From NCBI RefSeq assembly GCF_020386975.1, contig NZ_JABFNK010000001.1, positions 1 to 64,000 of the forward strand: a DNA stretch of 64,000 bases, read 5' to 3'. This stretch comes from Thermococcus bergensis. Lineage in GTDB: Archaea > Methanobacteriota_B > Thermococci > Thermococcales > Thermococcaceae. Numbering within the stretch: the stretch's first letter is position 1; each line of letters starts with the position of its first letter. Below the pieces are notes generated by a model. It worked only from the letters and a program-made list of their open reading frames with translations. It was not told where the DNA came from and searched no databases. Shown in pieces: positions 18,744 to 27,796 of the stretch. Made by a program: the position numbers and the translations under genes.

Positions 18744-19524
18744 GATACTGTTAGGATAAGCTGTGGGGTGTCAGGTTTAAGTTACTGGCAATACTTCAGA
18801 AAAAGAAGGGGGAACATGAAGTCTGAAACCATTATTTACTGGGTGGTTTCAGCCTTAAAACCCTTTCGTCGCAACAAAATCCCACCAGAAAAGAAAATCA
18901 GGGGAGTAGAATTATACCTGCGAGGCCTCAGTTACCGGCAAACCGCCAGAATCCTCAAAATCAGTCACGTAACAGTCTGGGAGGCCGTCCAAAAACTCGC
19001 AGAAGCAGTTTACAAGCCAAAAATCCTCGCAGTCAAAAAACAGCGAAACTTCATCGCAGTTGACGAAACAGTAATAAAAATCAACGGAAAGAAAAGATTC
19101 CTCTGGGCTGCAATTGACGTTGAGAGCAAGGAAGTTTTGGCAGTCTGGATTACGACTGTTAGAAACTGGTGGGTTGCCAGGGATTTCATCCTGGTTGTTT
19201 TAAAGTCGTGTGAAGGGCAGCCTGTCTTTCTGGTTGACAGGGCTAGCTGGTATAAGTCTGCTTTTAAGAGTCTGGGGTTGGGTTATCTGCATGTGACTTT
19301 CGGGCCGAGGAACAGTGTTGAGCGCTGGTTTAGGACGTTGAAGGAAAGAACAAAGCGTTTCTGGAATAATTTCAGGAGTGAGGACTGGAGAAGGGTTCAT
19401 AGGTTTGTTTTTCTGTTTGCCTTCTGGTACAATTTTGTCAGAATTCATTCTAGTTTTGGTGGTCCGCCTGGTGATTTTGCTGAGTGGCTTCAGGAGGTGA
19501 TGCCCCAGTTATCCTAACAGTATC
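18744..19524 (+). mobile_element. IS6-family element, copy B (781 bp)
   Basis: Termini GATACTGTTAGGATAA and TTATCCTAACAGTATC. A 7-bp direct repeat AAAAGTT flanks it; the longer duplication seen in other copies is imperfect here. It separates two divergent genes, nfeD and the gene at 19567. It is nearly identical to copy C at 46520-47300 and clearly distinct from copies A and D. Confidence 0.9.
18816..19517 (+). CDS. IS6-family transposase, copy B
   Basis: The 233-residue transposase (MKSETIIYWVVSALKPFRRN) has its start at ATG 18816 after GGGGGAAC. The DDE residues are in FIAVDETVIKI, FLVDRASWYKSA and RNSVERWFRTLKERTKRFW. The frame is intact. It differs from copy A by many substitutions, so the genome holds two IS6 subtypes. 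Confidence 0.93.
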   Translation: MKSETIIYWVVSALKPFRRNKIPPEKKIRGVELYLRGLSYRQTARILKISHVTVWEAVQKLAEAVYKPKILAVKKQRNFIAVDETVIKINGKKRFLWAAIDVESKEVLAVWITTVRNWWVARDFILVVLKSCEGQPVFLVDRASWYKSAFKSLGLGYLHVTFGPRNSVERWFRTLKERTKRFWNNFRSEDWRRVHRFVFLFAFWYNFVRIHSSFGGPPGDFAEWLQEVMPQLS

Positions 19525-19566
19525 AAAAGTTAATAAGAATGGAACCCAAAAATCCTATGGGAGAGC

Positions 19567-19854
19567 ATGAAGGAAGAGATAAAGAAGTTCAAGCTGTCTA
19601 AGGGGAATGAAAAAATCAAGGCCGCGTGGAGTTTAATTAGACAGGTGGCCAAATACTCCAATGCTGAGCCTTACTGGGATTTCTTAAGAGAAAACTTTGG
19701 AATAAGGGAGAAAGACGTTAAGGAAATCATGCGTTTTCTGGAAGAGGTAGGAGAACTTGAAATCCACCGCTCCTCAGATGGGAAGAGGCTCTATGTCTCA
19801 ACGCTAAAAGATATAAAGGAAAACCCTGTTAAGCTGGACAGATGGTTAAAGTGA
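19567..19854 (+). CDS. Small protein, possible winged-helix, 95 residues
   Basis: The protein is soluble and helical, with a pattern that could be a winged helix (AEPYWDFLRENFGIREKDVKEI, then EVGELEIHRSSDGKRLYVS). The ATG at 19567 has GGGAGAGC upstream. It overlaps the glycosylase gene by 13 bases and appears to be the first gene of a four-gene run to 21361. I do not recognise the family; a DNA-linked role is suggested by its neighbours only. Copy B of IS6 ends 42 bases upstream. Confidence 0.65.
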   Translation: MKEEIKKFKLSKGNEKIKAAWSLIRQVAKYSNAEPYWDFLRENFGIREKDVKEIMRFLEEVGELEIHRSSDGKRLYVSTLKDIKENPVKLDRWLK

Positions 19855-20702
19855 TTGACCTCAAGAAGGTAGCCCACGAGATGATAAAAAACGGTACCTG
19901 GAAGTTCGAAAACGGAATATTCAAACAGGCATTAGATAATGGCATAGTGGGTTTTGACGGAGAGAACTTCTATTTTCCGGAGCATTTCTCAGAAAAAGAA
20001 CGAAAAGGTGCCAAAAAGAAGCTTGAATTCGTTCTAGGCCTGGACACTGACCTCGAGAAGTTTTACTCAGAGATAGGAGACTCAAAATTTTCGTTCTTAA
20101 TTGAGGAGTTTTATGGGTTAACTATCCCGAGGGCACCGAGCAAATATCAAGCCCTCGTAGAGGTAATAGCCCAGCAGCAGGTGAGTTTTGAATTTGCCAT
20201 GAGAACAATTAACAGCCTCGTGAAGCTCGCGGGGAAGAAGATCGAAGACCTCTACGTATTCCCAAAGCCCGAGGACATCTTAAACCTAAGTGACGAAGAG
20301 CTCAAAGAGACCAAGCTCGGCTATAGAGGGGCTTACATAAAATCTCTCACGGAAGAACACGTCAAGGGGAATTTGCGGTTAGACCTTGAGGAGCTAAGTG
20401 AGGAAGAAGCCATAAAATACCTCACGAAATTCAGGGGTATCGGGAAATGGAGTGCCGAGCTTTTCTTGGCCTATGGTCTCGGGAAAAACACGTATCCCGC
20501 TGGAGATTTGGGACTGAGAAGGGGAATAGCAAAGATATTTAACCTGAATCCCAAAGAGGTAAAGGAGAAAGACGTCAGGGAAATCATCGAGCCGTATGGA
20601 AAATGGAAGTCCCTGCTCGCGTTTTATATTCTCTGTTATGACAGAAAGACCGAGATGATGAAAAATGCCAGTAGAAATAAAGGTGGAAGGAAAAAAGTTT
20701 AA
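19842..20702 (+). CDS. HhH-GPD DNA glycosylase, AlkA-like
   Basis: The protein of about 286 residues has an N-terminal AlkA-like domain and the helix-hairpin-helix GPD domain. LTKFRGIGKWSAELFLAYGL is the hairpin, and YPAGDLGLRRGIAKIF contains the catalytic Asp. No Lys is evident at the bifunctional position, so it is probably a monofunctional glycosylase that removes alkylated or deaminated bases. The start is ATG 19842 or GTG 19851. It lies in a run with two coiled-coil genes and converges on a repair-type helicase. Confidence 0.85.
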   Translation: MVKVIDLKKVAHEMIKNGTWKFENGIFKQALDNGIVGFDGENFYFPEHFSEKERKGAKKKLEFVLGLDTDLEKFYSEIGDSKFSFLIEEFYGLTIPRAPSKYQALVEVIAQQQVSFEFAMRTINSLVKLAGKKIEDLYVFPKPEDILNLSDEELKETKLGYRGAYIKSLTEEHVKGNLRLDLEELSEEEAIKYLTKFRGIGKWSAELFLAYGLGKNTYPAGDLGLRRGIAKIFNLNPKEVKEKDVREIIEPYGKWKSLLAFYILCYDRKTEMMKNASRNKGGRKKV

Positions 20703-20988
20703 AGAGCTGAAAAAACTAGATCTCCTGGAGCTTATAGAAAAAAACCTTTCCAAAGTCGAGAAAACTCTGCAGGCTGAGAGGGAGGCGTTTCTCATCGAGA
20801 AAAAGGCGAGGCTTGAAGAAAAGCTGAGGGAAATCGAAGATGAGTTGGAAGACCTCAGGGCTTTCTATGAAAAGGCTTTGAGGGATAAAGAGCTGATGAC
20901 AAGCGTTAGGGAAAAGCTGAGAAGGGAAAACGAAGAGCTTAAAAAAGAGCTGGAGGAGAGAAGGCGTGAAATTGATAATAAGGCCTAA
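20665..20988 (+). CDS. Coiled-coil protein, 107 residues
   Basis: After a short N-terminal part (MPVEIKVEGKKFKELKKLD) the protein is almost entirely a charged coiled coil, from about residue 28 to the end. It overlaps the glycosylase gene by 38 bases and the next gene by 23 bases, so the three are translated together. No enzymatic motif is visible. It may pair with the following coiled-coil protein as a structural or adaptor subunit. Confidence 0.7.
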   Translation: MPVEIKVEGKKFKELKKLDLLELIEKNLSKVEKTLQAEREAFLIEKKARLEEKLREIEDELEDLRAFYEKALRDKELMTSVREKLRRENEELKKELEERRREIDNKA

Positions 20989-21361
20989 AAAAGGCCTCGG
21001 AAAAATTGAAGTTGAGCTCCCGGATAAGCTTGTAGAAGAAATAAACAGGCTCAGCGAGCGCTATGCTGTGGATGAGAAAAGAGTTCTTGAGATAATCATT
21101 TCCAAAAGCTTCAGAGAGCCAAAAGGCAATGTAGAGGTTCTTGAAAACGAAGTTAGGGAACTTGAGAAAAAAGTAGCAAAGCTGGAAAAGGAGTGGGCGC
21201 CGCTGAGGTACAAAGCCTATGGGGTCAGCGAAGACAACAAGCTCTTAGCAATCGAGCTCAACGCCCTTCTCGCAGAAAACTCCCAGTTAAAGCGCTTTTT
21301 AGGAAAAAAGATTGAGCGAAATTTGGAACTGAGAAAGCTTATTCAGTACTATCTCCGCTGA
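20966..21361 (+). CDS. Coiled-coil protein with N-terminal ribbon-helix-helix-like segment, 131 residues
   Basis: The start is GTG 20966 with GGAGGAGAG upstream. The first 50 residues (KIEVELPDKLVEEINRLSER, then VDEKRVLEIIISKSF) look like a ribbon-helix-helix unit. A long coiled coil follows. It could therefore bind DNA as a dimer, an inference from pattern only. Its 3' end overlaps the helicase gene (opposite strand) by 23 bases. Confidence 0.65.
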   Translation: MKLIIRPKKGLGKIEVELPDKLVEEINRLSERYAVDEKRVLEIIISKSFREPKGNVEVLENEVRELEKKVAKLEKEWAPLRYKAYGVSEDNKLLAIELNALLAENSQLKRFLGKKIERNLELRKLIQYYLR

Positions 21362-24026
21362 GGAGTTTTTCCCAAATCTTTATTGCCTGCCATTTGTCGA
21401 GGAACTCGTTGAAAGTGCCGCACTTTGGTGAGTAGACACACAAAGGACAGCCGTCTTCGCACTTACACTTCTTCATCTGTTCAAGGCTCTTCTCCATGAG
21501 CTTCTCGGCGTTGTCATAGAGAATCTCTGCCAGTCCGAAGCCGCCTTCGTTTCCATCGTAGATGAACACTATGGGCTTGCCCACAAAGGGGGGATTTGGA
21601 AAGCTTTCGTAACTGTAGCCGCCGAGCTCCCTGCTGTCCACGTATGTGAAAATTGGGGCTATTTTAATCATGTTGTGCTCTATTGCATGAAGCCCGCTCC
21701 CGATTCCATCTTTGCTGTCCACAAGTTTCTTTATTGCAAAGGCAAGCATATCATCTTCAATCTTTGAATTCTTTAGGCTCTCTCTGATGTAGTTTCTTAG
21801 GTAGTGACTCGTTGCGCCCAAAAGTTCGGGGAAAAGAGACCTTCTGTCCAAACGCTCGTAAAGACTAAAGGCAATATCTTCATAACCCTTTTCCACAGCA
21901 ATCTTGAAGAACTCCCTAAACTCCTCGTTTGCAATCTCTCTAATGCTCTCAGGAAACACAAGCCAGATACCGTCAGTTTCAAACTCCCACGTGAAAGGCT
22001 CATCAAACTCAACCTTCGCAAACTTTTCCCAGTTAAGAATGCTCCACTCCTCATCGACCTCAGCATTCTCTTTGAGCTCCAGCATTGGAGAGTAAATCTC
22101 TCCTTTCAGAATTCCCTCTTCCTTGAGCTTCAACAGCTCTTGGAGGTAGAGAGGAGTATCTTTTCCTTTGACGGCAAACCCCCAGTAGTGGTGCTTAACC
22201 CTCAGCCGGCCGATATAAATTTCTACCCCTTTGTACTCCTTCCTGCTGTAGATATCGAGGATCTCTACGTCTTCTCTCTTTGAAGGGAATGTGTCAACTT
22301 CCCAGAACCTGTTGAGCGGAGAGGCGAAGATAAAGTGGAACTTTCCAAGAGTGAGCTTGTCCCTTGTGATGTACAGCTCCCCCCTCGAGAAATATGCCAT
22401 CCCTGGTAAAAGGGAGCGGTAGTATTCGGGTTTGTCAACCTCCTCTATTACGTAGCCCTTAAGCTTGAGCCAGTTTATAAACCGGATTAAGTCTCTTACG
22501 CTGGACTTTTCCAAAAGTTTGTACCTTATCCATGGCTCGTCGAGAAGGAGGAAATAGCTCTCATCACTTGCCGCTCTTATAGAGGAGTAAGTAAATGCCG
22601 GCCGCAAGATGCGGATTTCCCTTTTACCCGTAATTGGATTGTCGTAGAGCTTTGCTTTTTTCTCATTCACGAGCTCCATAGCAAGTTGTTTCTCAAACTC
22701 GTTCAGATCGTCCCAGTCAAGGATCTTGAGCTCACTCAAAAGATAGTGGAGGTGTTTCTTCACAACGAGCCGGTTTTTGAGGTTTATGGGCATGTACTCA
22801 ATTATTCCTTTTTCGAGCTTTTCCACCAGCTCGTCCACGTGCTCCTTGTAATAATAGTCGAGACCGTTTTTCCTCAAAACAATGGCATTTATAGCTTCCC
22901 TCTCTCTTTTTCTTCCTGCCCTTCCGAAGCGCTGGATAAGGGAGAACAGACCGTCGGGAGGTATTCCATAGTTTACAACAGCGTCGAGATCCCCTATGTC
23001 AATGCCGAGCTCCAGAGCGTTTGTCGTCAAAAGCACGAGAAGTTTTCCTTCTTTAAAGTCCCTCTCGATTTCCCATCGGATGTTCTTTGGGAGGGTGCCT
23101 TTATAGGTCGTAGTCTTGTACACAGCCGGAGATGTTAAAAGGAACCTCATGAGCTTCTCAGTCCCTTTTCTTGAATCAAAGAAAACAAGAGTTTTAATGC
23201 CGTTCTCAGCTAGCTTTTCGACGATTGCCCTTAAAAGCTGCATCTCATTTAACCTTCTTGGCTCGAACATGACGAGATACCGTTTTGGGAAGGGATTCGT
23301 GGACGTTGTGATAGCTTCAAAGGGCTTTCCAAAGAAGGTTTCCGCGAACTCTTTTGGATTCCTCAGTGTTGCTGAGAGGGCTATTATCTGCAGTTTTCTC
23401 CCATACCTCTCCAGCGCCTTCAGGAGCCTTTTAAAAACATAAGCGGCATTAGTTCCAAAGACTCCCCTGTAAATGTGGAGCTCATCCACCACGAGGTATC
23501 TCACGTTCTTCAAAAGCCAGTCATAATCCTTTTTGTTTCGTAAGATGTTGTAGTGCAGCATATCCGGGGTTGTGAAAACGACCCTCGGCTTTTCCCTGAT
23601 GAGGTTTCTCCTCTCACTCCACTCCACATCTCCAGTCAGAATCCTCGCGCTAACAGTCTTTCCCGTAATCTGAAAAAAGTGGAAGTTCTCAACGCTGAAC
23701 TTTTCATACTGGTTATTTATCAATGCCCTTGTTGGATAAACGAGCAGATACGTGTCCTGAGGGTTTGAAAGATAGTTGTCAAATATCGCCAGTCTAAAAA
23801 TTTCGCTTTTGCCGGAGGCAGTTGGAGTCGTTACCACGATGTTTTTCCTCAAGTAGAGGGCTTTTAGGGCATCTACCTGATGCTTATAGAGCTTAAATCC
23901 CATTTCTTCAACTAACTTGTTCACTTCGGGATTTTTGAACTCAAAATAACCATATCTACCCCTCTTGGGTCTGAATTCTTTAAGGGTTACAACCTCACTC
24001 TCAAGATCTTTAAAAATCTCCATCAT
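21339..24026 (-). CDS. Superfamily 2 DEAD/H helicase with C-terminal DUF1998/cysteine domain (MrfA/Hrq1-like)
   Basis: This large protein of about 895 residues has helicase motifs I (TTPTASGKSEIFRLA), II (VVDELHIYRG), III (LSATL) and VI (QRFGRAGRKRE). The C-terminal part ends in a four-cysteine cluster, CKCEDGCPLCVYSPKCG, as in YprA/MrfA and Hrq1 helicases, which are linked to repair of mitomycin or crosslink damage. The nearest in-frame starts are ATG 24026 and 24023; GTG 24041 is possible. No strong ribosome site is visible, so the message may be leaderless. The gene is intact and converges on the coiled-coil/glycosylase operon. Confidence 0.9.
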   Translation of the reverse strand: MMEIFKDLESEVVTLKEFRPKRGRYGYFEFKNPEVNKLVEEMGFKLYKHQVDALKALYLRKNIVVTTPTASGKSEIFRLAIFDNYLSNPQDTYLLVYPTRALINNQYEKFSVENFHFFQITGKTVSARILTGDVEWSERRNLIREKPRVVFTTPDMLHYNILRNKKDYDWLLKNVRYLVVDELHIYRGVFGTNAAYVFKRLLKALERYGRKLQIIALSATLRNPKEFAETFFGKPFEAITTSTNPFPKRYLVMFEPRRLNEMQLLRAIVEKLAENGIKTLVFFDSRKGTEKLMRFLLTSPAVYKTTTYKGTLPKNIRWEIERDFKEGKLLVLLTTNALELGIDIGDLDAVVNYGIPPDGLFSLIQRFGRAGRKREREAINAIVLRKNGLDYYYKEHVDELVEKLEKGIIEYMPINLKNRLVVKKHLHYLLSELKILDWDDLNEFEKQLAMELVNEKKAKLYDNPITGKREIRILRPAFTYSSIRAASDESYFLLLDEPWIRYKLLEKSSVRDLIRFINWLKLKGYVIEEVDKPEYYRSLLPGMAYFSRGELYITRDKLTLGKFHFIFASPLNRFWEVDTFPSKREDVEILDIYSRKEYKGVEIYIGRLRVKHHYWGFAVKGKDTPLYLQELLKLKEEGILKGEIYSPMLELKENAEVDEEWSILNWEKFAKVEFDEPFTWEFETDGIWLVFPESIREIANEEFREFFKIAVEKGYEDIAFSLYERLDRRSLFPELLGATSHYLRNYIRESLKNSKIEDDMLAFAIKKLVDSKDGIGSGLHAIEHNMIKIAPIFTYVDSRELGGYSYESFPNPPFVGKPIVFIYDGNEGGFGLAEILYDNAEKLMEKSLEQMKKCKCEDGCPLCVYSPKCGTFNEFLDKWQAIKIWEKLLSGDSTE

Positions 24027-24186
24027 GACCAACTTCTGCACGAGGGTTAAAGTGTTTTTCTATTTGTACTGCCGTTGGCCATTGTGAGAGGCAAGTTTTT
24101 GGGGTGCAAGGATAAAATAAAAATAGAAGAGCAATCCAGAATGAGTCTCTGGATTTATTCATATGTGCATTATCCTAATCCTGTTA

Positions 24187-24297
24187 TCAAAGGAGTCTTC
24201 TCTGGAAGTTCACTGCCTCGTATCTCGCGTATTCTCTCTGAACTTCAGGTTTTCTCTCATTCTCCCAAAACCTTCTCAAACCTTCGAAACTAAACAT
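24187..24297 (-). CDS. Possible small protein, 36 residues
   Basis: In the 400-base gap between the helicase and ABCE1, a minus-strand ORF begins MFSFEGLRRFWENERKPEV and ends QRRLL. The ATG at 24297 has GGTGATG 6 bases upstream. The sequence is charged and helical. It may be a real micro-protein or the start of a gene cut short by mutation. The rest of the gap shows only the ABCE1 promoter region. Confidence 0.35.
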   Translation of the reverse strand: MFSFEGLRRFWENERKPEVQREYARYEAVNFQRRLL

Positions 24298-24384
24298 CAC
24301 TACATCACCAATAATTAATAGAATGCTCAAACTACAAGGAGATATTGGTCAAAAATGGGCAGTTCAAAAAATATAGAGGCTGGT

Positions 24385-24402
24385 TTCAACAACTTTTTAA
24401 AG
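24385..24402 (+). promoter_or_regulatory. Probable TATA region of the ABCE1 gene
   Basis: CAACTTTTTAAAGACC lies about 40 bases before the ATG at 24434, leaving room for a short leader with the GGTGAGG ribosome site. Confidence 0.4.
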
Positions 24403-24433
24403 ACCTTTCAAAAAGGGTATTGCGGTGAGGCTC

Positions 24434-26209
24434 ATGAGGATCGCGGTCATCGATTACGACAAGTGTAATCCTGACAAGTGCGGTCATTTCCTTTGTGAGA
24501 GAGTTTGTCCAGTGAATAGAATGGGTGGAGAAGCTATAATCATCGACGAAGACAACTACAAACCGGTGATACAAGAAGCCAGCTGTACCGGATGTGGAAT
24601 ATGTGTCCATAAATGTCCTTTCAATGCTATAACGATAGTTAACCTCCCGGAAGAGCTGAAGGAAGGATGTGTGCACAGATATGGGATTAACGGTTTTGCT
24701 CTCTACAGGTTGCCGGTGCTAAAAGAGGGCATGGTAGTAGGTATCTTGGGTCCAAACGGTACTGGTAAGACAACTGCCGTTAGAATCCTTGCGGGAGAAA
24801 TGATTCCCAACCTTTGCGGTTCCAACGACAGCTGGGATAACGTCATAAGGGCTTTCAGAGGAAATGAGCTCCAGAACTACTTTGAAAAGCTCAAAGAGGG
24901 CAACATAAAGAAGGTAGTTAAACCCCAGTACGTTGACTTAATCCCCAAGGTCGTTAAAGGGAAGGTAAGAGACCTCCTTCAAAAGGCAGATGAAAAAGGG
25001 GTACTGGACAAGCTCGTTGAAGAGCTTGAGCTTTCAAATATCCTAGACAGGGAAATTCAACATTTGAGCGGTGGTGAATTGCAAAGGGTTGCGATAGCGG
25101 CAGCCATGGCAAGGGATGCGAACTTCTACTTCTTTGACGAACCCTCATCATACCTCGATATAAGGCAGAGACTCAAAGTGGCAAGGGCAATTAGAAAACT
25201 CGCAGAGGAAGGAAAATCCGTTATGGTCGTTGAGCACGATCTGGCTGTTCTTGACTATTTGAGCGACATCATCCACATAGTCTATGGTAAGCCCGGAGCA
25301 TATGGTATTTTTTCAATGCCAAAGGGAACGAGAGTCGGCATAAACGCTTTTCTGGAGGGGTATCTCCCAGAAGAGAACGTAAGATTCAGGCCCTACCAGA
25401 TAAGATTCACAAAGCTCAGCGAAAGGCAGAGCCAAGCTGGAGATGTTCTTGTAGAGTATCCAAGACTAGTTAAAGACTATGGAAGCTTTAGGCTTGAAGC
25501 AGAGGGGGGAGAGCTGTACAAGGGAGAAGTTGTAAGCATAGTGGGGCCTAACGGTATAGGTAAGACAACTTTCGTAAAAATGCTGGCTGGAGTTGAAGAA
25601 CCAACGGAAGGGAAAGTAGAATGGGAGCTCAAAGTAAGCTACAAGCCCCAGTATATAAAAGTCGACTATGAGGGAACAGTTTATGAACTTTTGAGCAAGA
25701 TAGACGCTGTAAAGCTCATGAGCAACTTCTATAAAACCGAGCTTCTCAATCCTCTGGGAATCCCAGACCTCTACGATAGAGCTGTAAATGACCTAAGCGG
25801 TGGTGAGCTGCAGAGAGTAGCAATAGCAGCCTGTTTGCTAAGAGATGCCGATTTATACCTCCTTGACGAGCCCTCCGCTTATCTCGACGTTGAACAAAGG
25901 CTGGCAGTCTCGAGGGCCATAAGGCACCTGATGGAGAAGAACGAGAAGACCGCGCTTGTAGTTGAGCACGATGTTCTTATGATTGACTACATAAGCGACC
26001 GCATAATGGTGTTCGAGGGCGAGCCGGGTAAATACGGTAAGGCTCTGCCACCTATGGGCATGAGAGAAGGAATGAACAGATTCTTAGCTAATGTAGGCAT
26101 AACCTTTAGGAGAGACCCGGACACCGGAAGGCCAAGGGCAAACAAAGAAGGAAGTGTCAAAGACAGGGAGCAGAAGGAAATAGGGGAGTACTACTACGTA
26201 AGTGAATAA
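24434..26209 (+). CDS. ABCE1/Rli1 ribosome-recycling ATPase
   Basis: The protein of about 591 residues begins with two 4Fe-4S cysteine motifs (CNPDKCGHFLCERVCPVN, and CTGCGICVHKCPFNAI). Two ABC ATPase domains follow, with Walker A GILGPNGTGKTTAV and VGPNGIGKTTFVK, signatures HLSGGELQRVAIAAAMA and DLSGGELQRVAIAACLL, and Walker B FFDEPSSYLD and LLDEPSAYLD. It splits ribosomes after termination together with aRF1/aPelota. I choose ATG 24434 because GGTGAGG lies 5 bases upstream. The gene is essential in archaea and is intact here. Confidence 0.96.
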   Translation: MRIAVIDYDKCNPDKCGHFLCERVCPVNRMGGEAIIIDEDNYKPVIQEASCTGCGICVHKCPFNAITIVNLPEELKEGCVHRYGINGFALYRLPVLKEGMVVGILGPNGTGKTTAVRILAGEMIPNLCGSNDSWDNVIRAFRGNELQNYFEKLKEGNIKKVVKPQYVDLIPKVVKGKVRDLLQKADEKGVLDKLVEELELSNILDREIQHLSGGELQRVAIAAAMARDANFYFFDEPSSYLDIRQRLKVARAIRKLAEEGKSVMVVEHDLAVLDYLSDIIHIVYGKPGAYGIFSMPKGTRVGINAFLEGYLPEENVRFRPYQIRFTKLSERQSQAGDVLVEYPRLVKDYGSFRLEAEGGELYKGEVVSIVGPNGIGKTTFVKMLAGVEEPTEGKVEWELKVSYKPQYIKVDYEGTVYELLSKIDAVKLMSNFYKTELLNPLGIPDLYDRAVNDLSGGELQRVAIAACLLRDADLYLLDEPSAYLDVEQRLAVSRAIRHLMEKNEKTALVVEHDVLMIDYISDRIMVFEGEPGKYGKALPPMGMREGMNRFLANVGITFRRDPDTGRPRANKEGSVKDREQKEIGEYYYVSE

Positions 26210-26692
26210 CTGGATATCCTCCATATCACGTTTGGATTCTCTCTTTTTGGTTTTTCTGCTTTCTGAAGGATTAATTTTGAGTTTAAGGCTCTAGGAATGC
26301 TCTGGAAGTCTTTAGTAACTAAAAGTTACTATCAGACAAGGAGTTATGGTATTTTGGAGATTTTGTAACGAAATTTTTTCGGAATTTTGAAGAGAACCGT
26401 CTGGGAGCTCCTTGAGTACTCTCCCCTCGTGGAAATTTGACCTTTTTCGTTTTAAAGTGTTTTTGTGGACTTATTTTTGGTTTAAGCTTTTGTTTTTGTT
26501 CTGGAAGTCTCGTGAACAGGAATGAACATTAGAAATTCTGGGAGTTTTGGAGGGTTTGAGCAGTTTTATCTCTCCATATTATGCTGGAATTACAGACTTC
26601 TGGAGGCGTTGTTATTACCCCTTCATCGAAAGCCTTAAATATTTCGAGCTCTCTAATAGGCTTATAGAGGAATTCAAGCAAAAATCGCCCCT
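26210..26692 (+). promoter_or_regulatory. CRISPR leader (no protein-coding gene)
   Basis: About 480 bases without a plausible ORF, with long T-rich and purine-rich blocks, directly precede the first intact repeat. The array decays at the opposite end, so this side is the leader. CCTTAAATATTTCGAG at about 26632-26647 is a fitting TATA element for crRNA transcription toward the repeats. A T-rich stretch at 26236-26258 may terminate the ABCE1 transcript. Confidence 0.7.
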
Positions 26693-27185
26693 GTTCCAAT
26701 AAGACTTTAGAAGAATTGAAAGTCGCTGACGTAATCTTAGTTCTCGAAGACCTCAGGAGGGGGGTTCCAATAAGACTTTAGAAGAATTGAAAGCCTTTTT
26801 TCATCGTTTAGGCAATGATTTAATCATTATGTTCCAATAAGACTTTAGAAGAATTGAAAGAATTTTGTTCTCATTCTCTTCTGCGGTCTTTTTTCCCTGT
26901 TCCAATAAGACTTTAGAAGAATTGAAAGCTAAATAAGGAGCTCCATCTTCAACTTCTGGAGGATCATGTTCCAATAAGACTTTAGAAGAATTGAAAGTAT
27001 GTGGCTTTTGTCCCCTTTGACCTGGATATTTTGAAGGTTCCAATAAGACTTTAGAAGAATTGAAAGTGTATGGGTTACAAAGGACGTTGCTGATGAGGTC
27101 GTGCGTTCCAATAAGACTTTAAAAGAGTTGAAATGCTGAAATGTAAGGCACCTTAACCCAAACCACGGCCTGTTCCAAAAAGACT
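26693..27185 (+). CRISPR. CRISPR array, 30-bp repeat, seven spacers
   Basis: Six identical 30-bp repeats (begin GTTCCAATAAGAC, end GAAGAATTGAAAG) start at 26693, 26764, 26831, 26899, 26968 and 27037. A seventh at 27105 is degenerate (TTTAAAAGAG in its middle), and an eighth at 27172 is cut to 14 bases. Spacers are 37-41 bp. The repeat type is that of Thermococcales. The decay marks the trailer end, so new spacers enter at 26693. No cas genes occur in the window, so processing and interference must be supplied from elsewhere. Confidence 0.97.
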
Positions 27186-27334
27186 CCTGACATCCTCTAC
27201 CTTCTCACCAGTTATGAAATATGAATGACGAAGTGATATTCTCCCCTTACCTGAACCCCCGACATCTCGAAAACGCTGGGTTTTTAAACTCTCACCCTTC
27301 TACTTTACCATATATCAAAGGGGAGGGTGAGAGA

Positions 27335-27796
27335 ATGGACAAAGTTTATCTCACATGGTGGCAGGTTGATAGGGCAATCTTCTCACTTGCTGACAGCTTA
27401 AGAGAATACAAACCCGACGTCATCGTTGGGATCTCAAGGGGAGGCCTTATTCCAGCAGTAAGGCTTAGCCACATCCTCGGAGATGTGGAGTTCAAGGTAA
27501 TCGACGTAAAGTTCTACAAGGACATAGGAGAGAGAGGAGAAAAGCCTGTGATAACAATCCCCCTCCATGGAGACCTCGAAGGAAAGAAGGTTGTAATAGT
27601 AGACGACGTCAGCGATACCGGAAAGACTCTCCAAGTCGTTATTGAGGAAGTAAAAAACAGGGGCGCCAAGGACATTAAGGTGGCCTGTTTGGCTATGAAA
27701 CCCTGGACTTCAGTTGTTCCAGACTTCTACGTTTTCAGAACAGACAAGTGGATAGTTTTCCCCTGGGAAGAATTCCCAGTGGTGGTTAGGGAATGA
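27335..27796 (+). CDS. Purine-type phosphoribosyltransferase
   Basis: The 153-residue protein has the PRPP-binding motif [18 protein letters not shown] and the loop [14 protein letters not shown], as in xanthine/hypoxanthine-guanine phosphoribosyltransferases. It would salvage purine bases to nucleotides. I choose ATG 27335 with GGAGGGTGAG upstream; an upstream in-frame extension crosses promoter-like sequence and is unlikely. It overlaps the next gene by 4 bases (ATGA). The exact base is not decided by sequence. Confidence 0.88.
   Translation: MDKVYLTWWQVDRAIFSLADSLREYKPDVIVGISRGGLIPAVRLSHILGDVEFKVIDVKFYKDIGERGEKPVITIPLHGDLEGKKVVIVDDVSDTGKTLQVVIEEVKNRGAKDIKVACLAMKPWTSVVPDFYVFRTDKWIVFPWEEFPVVVRE

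Noticed and set aside
26801-27111. Short ORFs on the minus strand within the CRISPR array
   Set aside because: They are made of translated repeat units (LSILLKSYWN) and have no coding meaning.
27221-27334. Longer N-terminus for the phosphoribosyltransferase
   Set aside because: The extension has no ribosome site and crosses promoter-like sequence. ATG 27335 has GGAGGGTGAG and gives the family's usual length.
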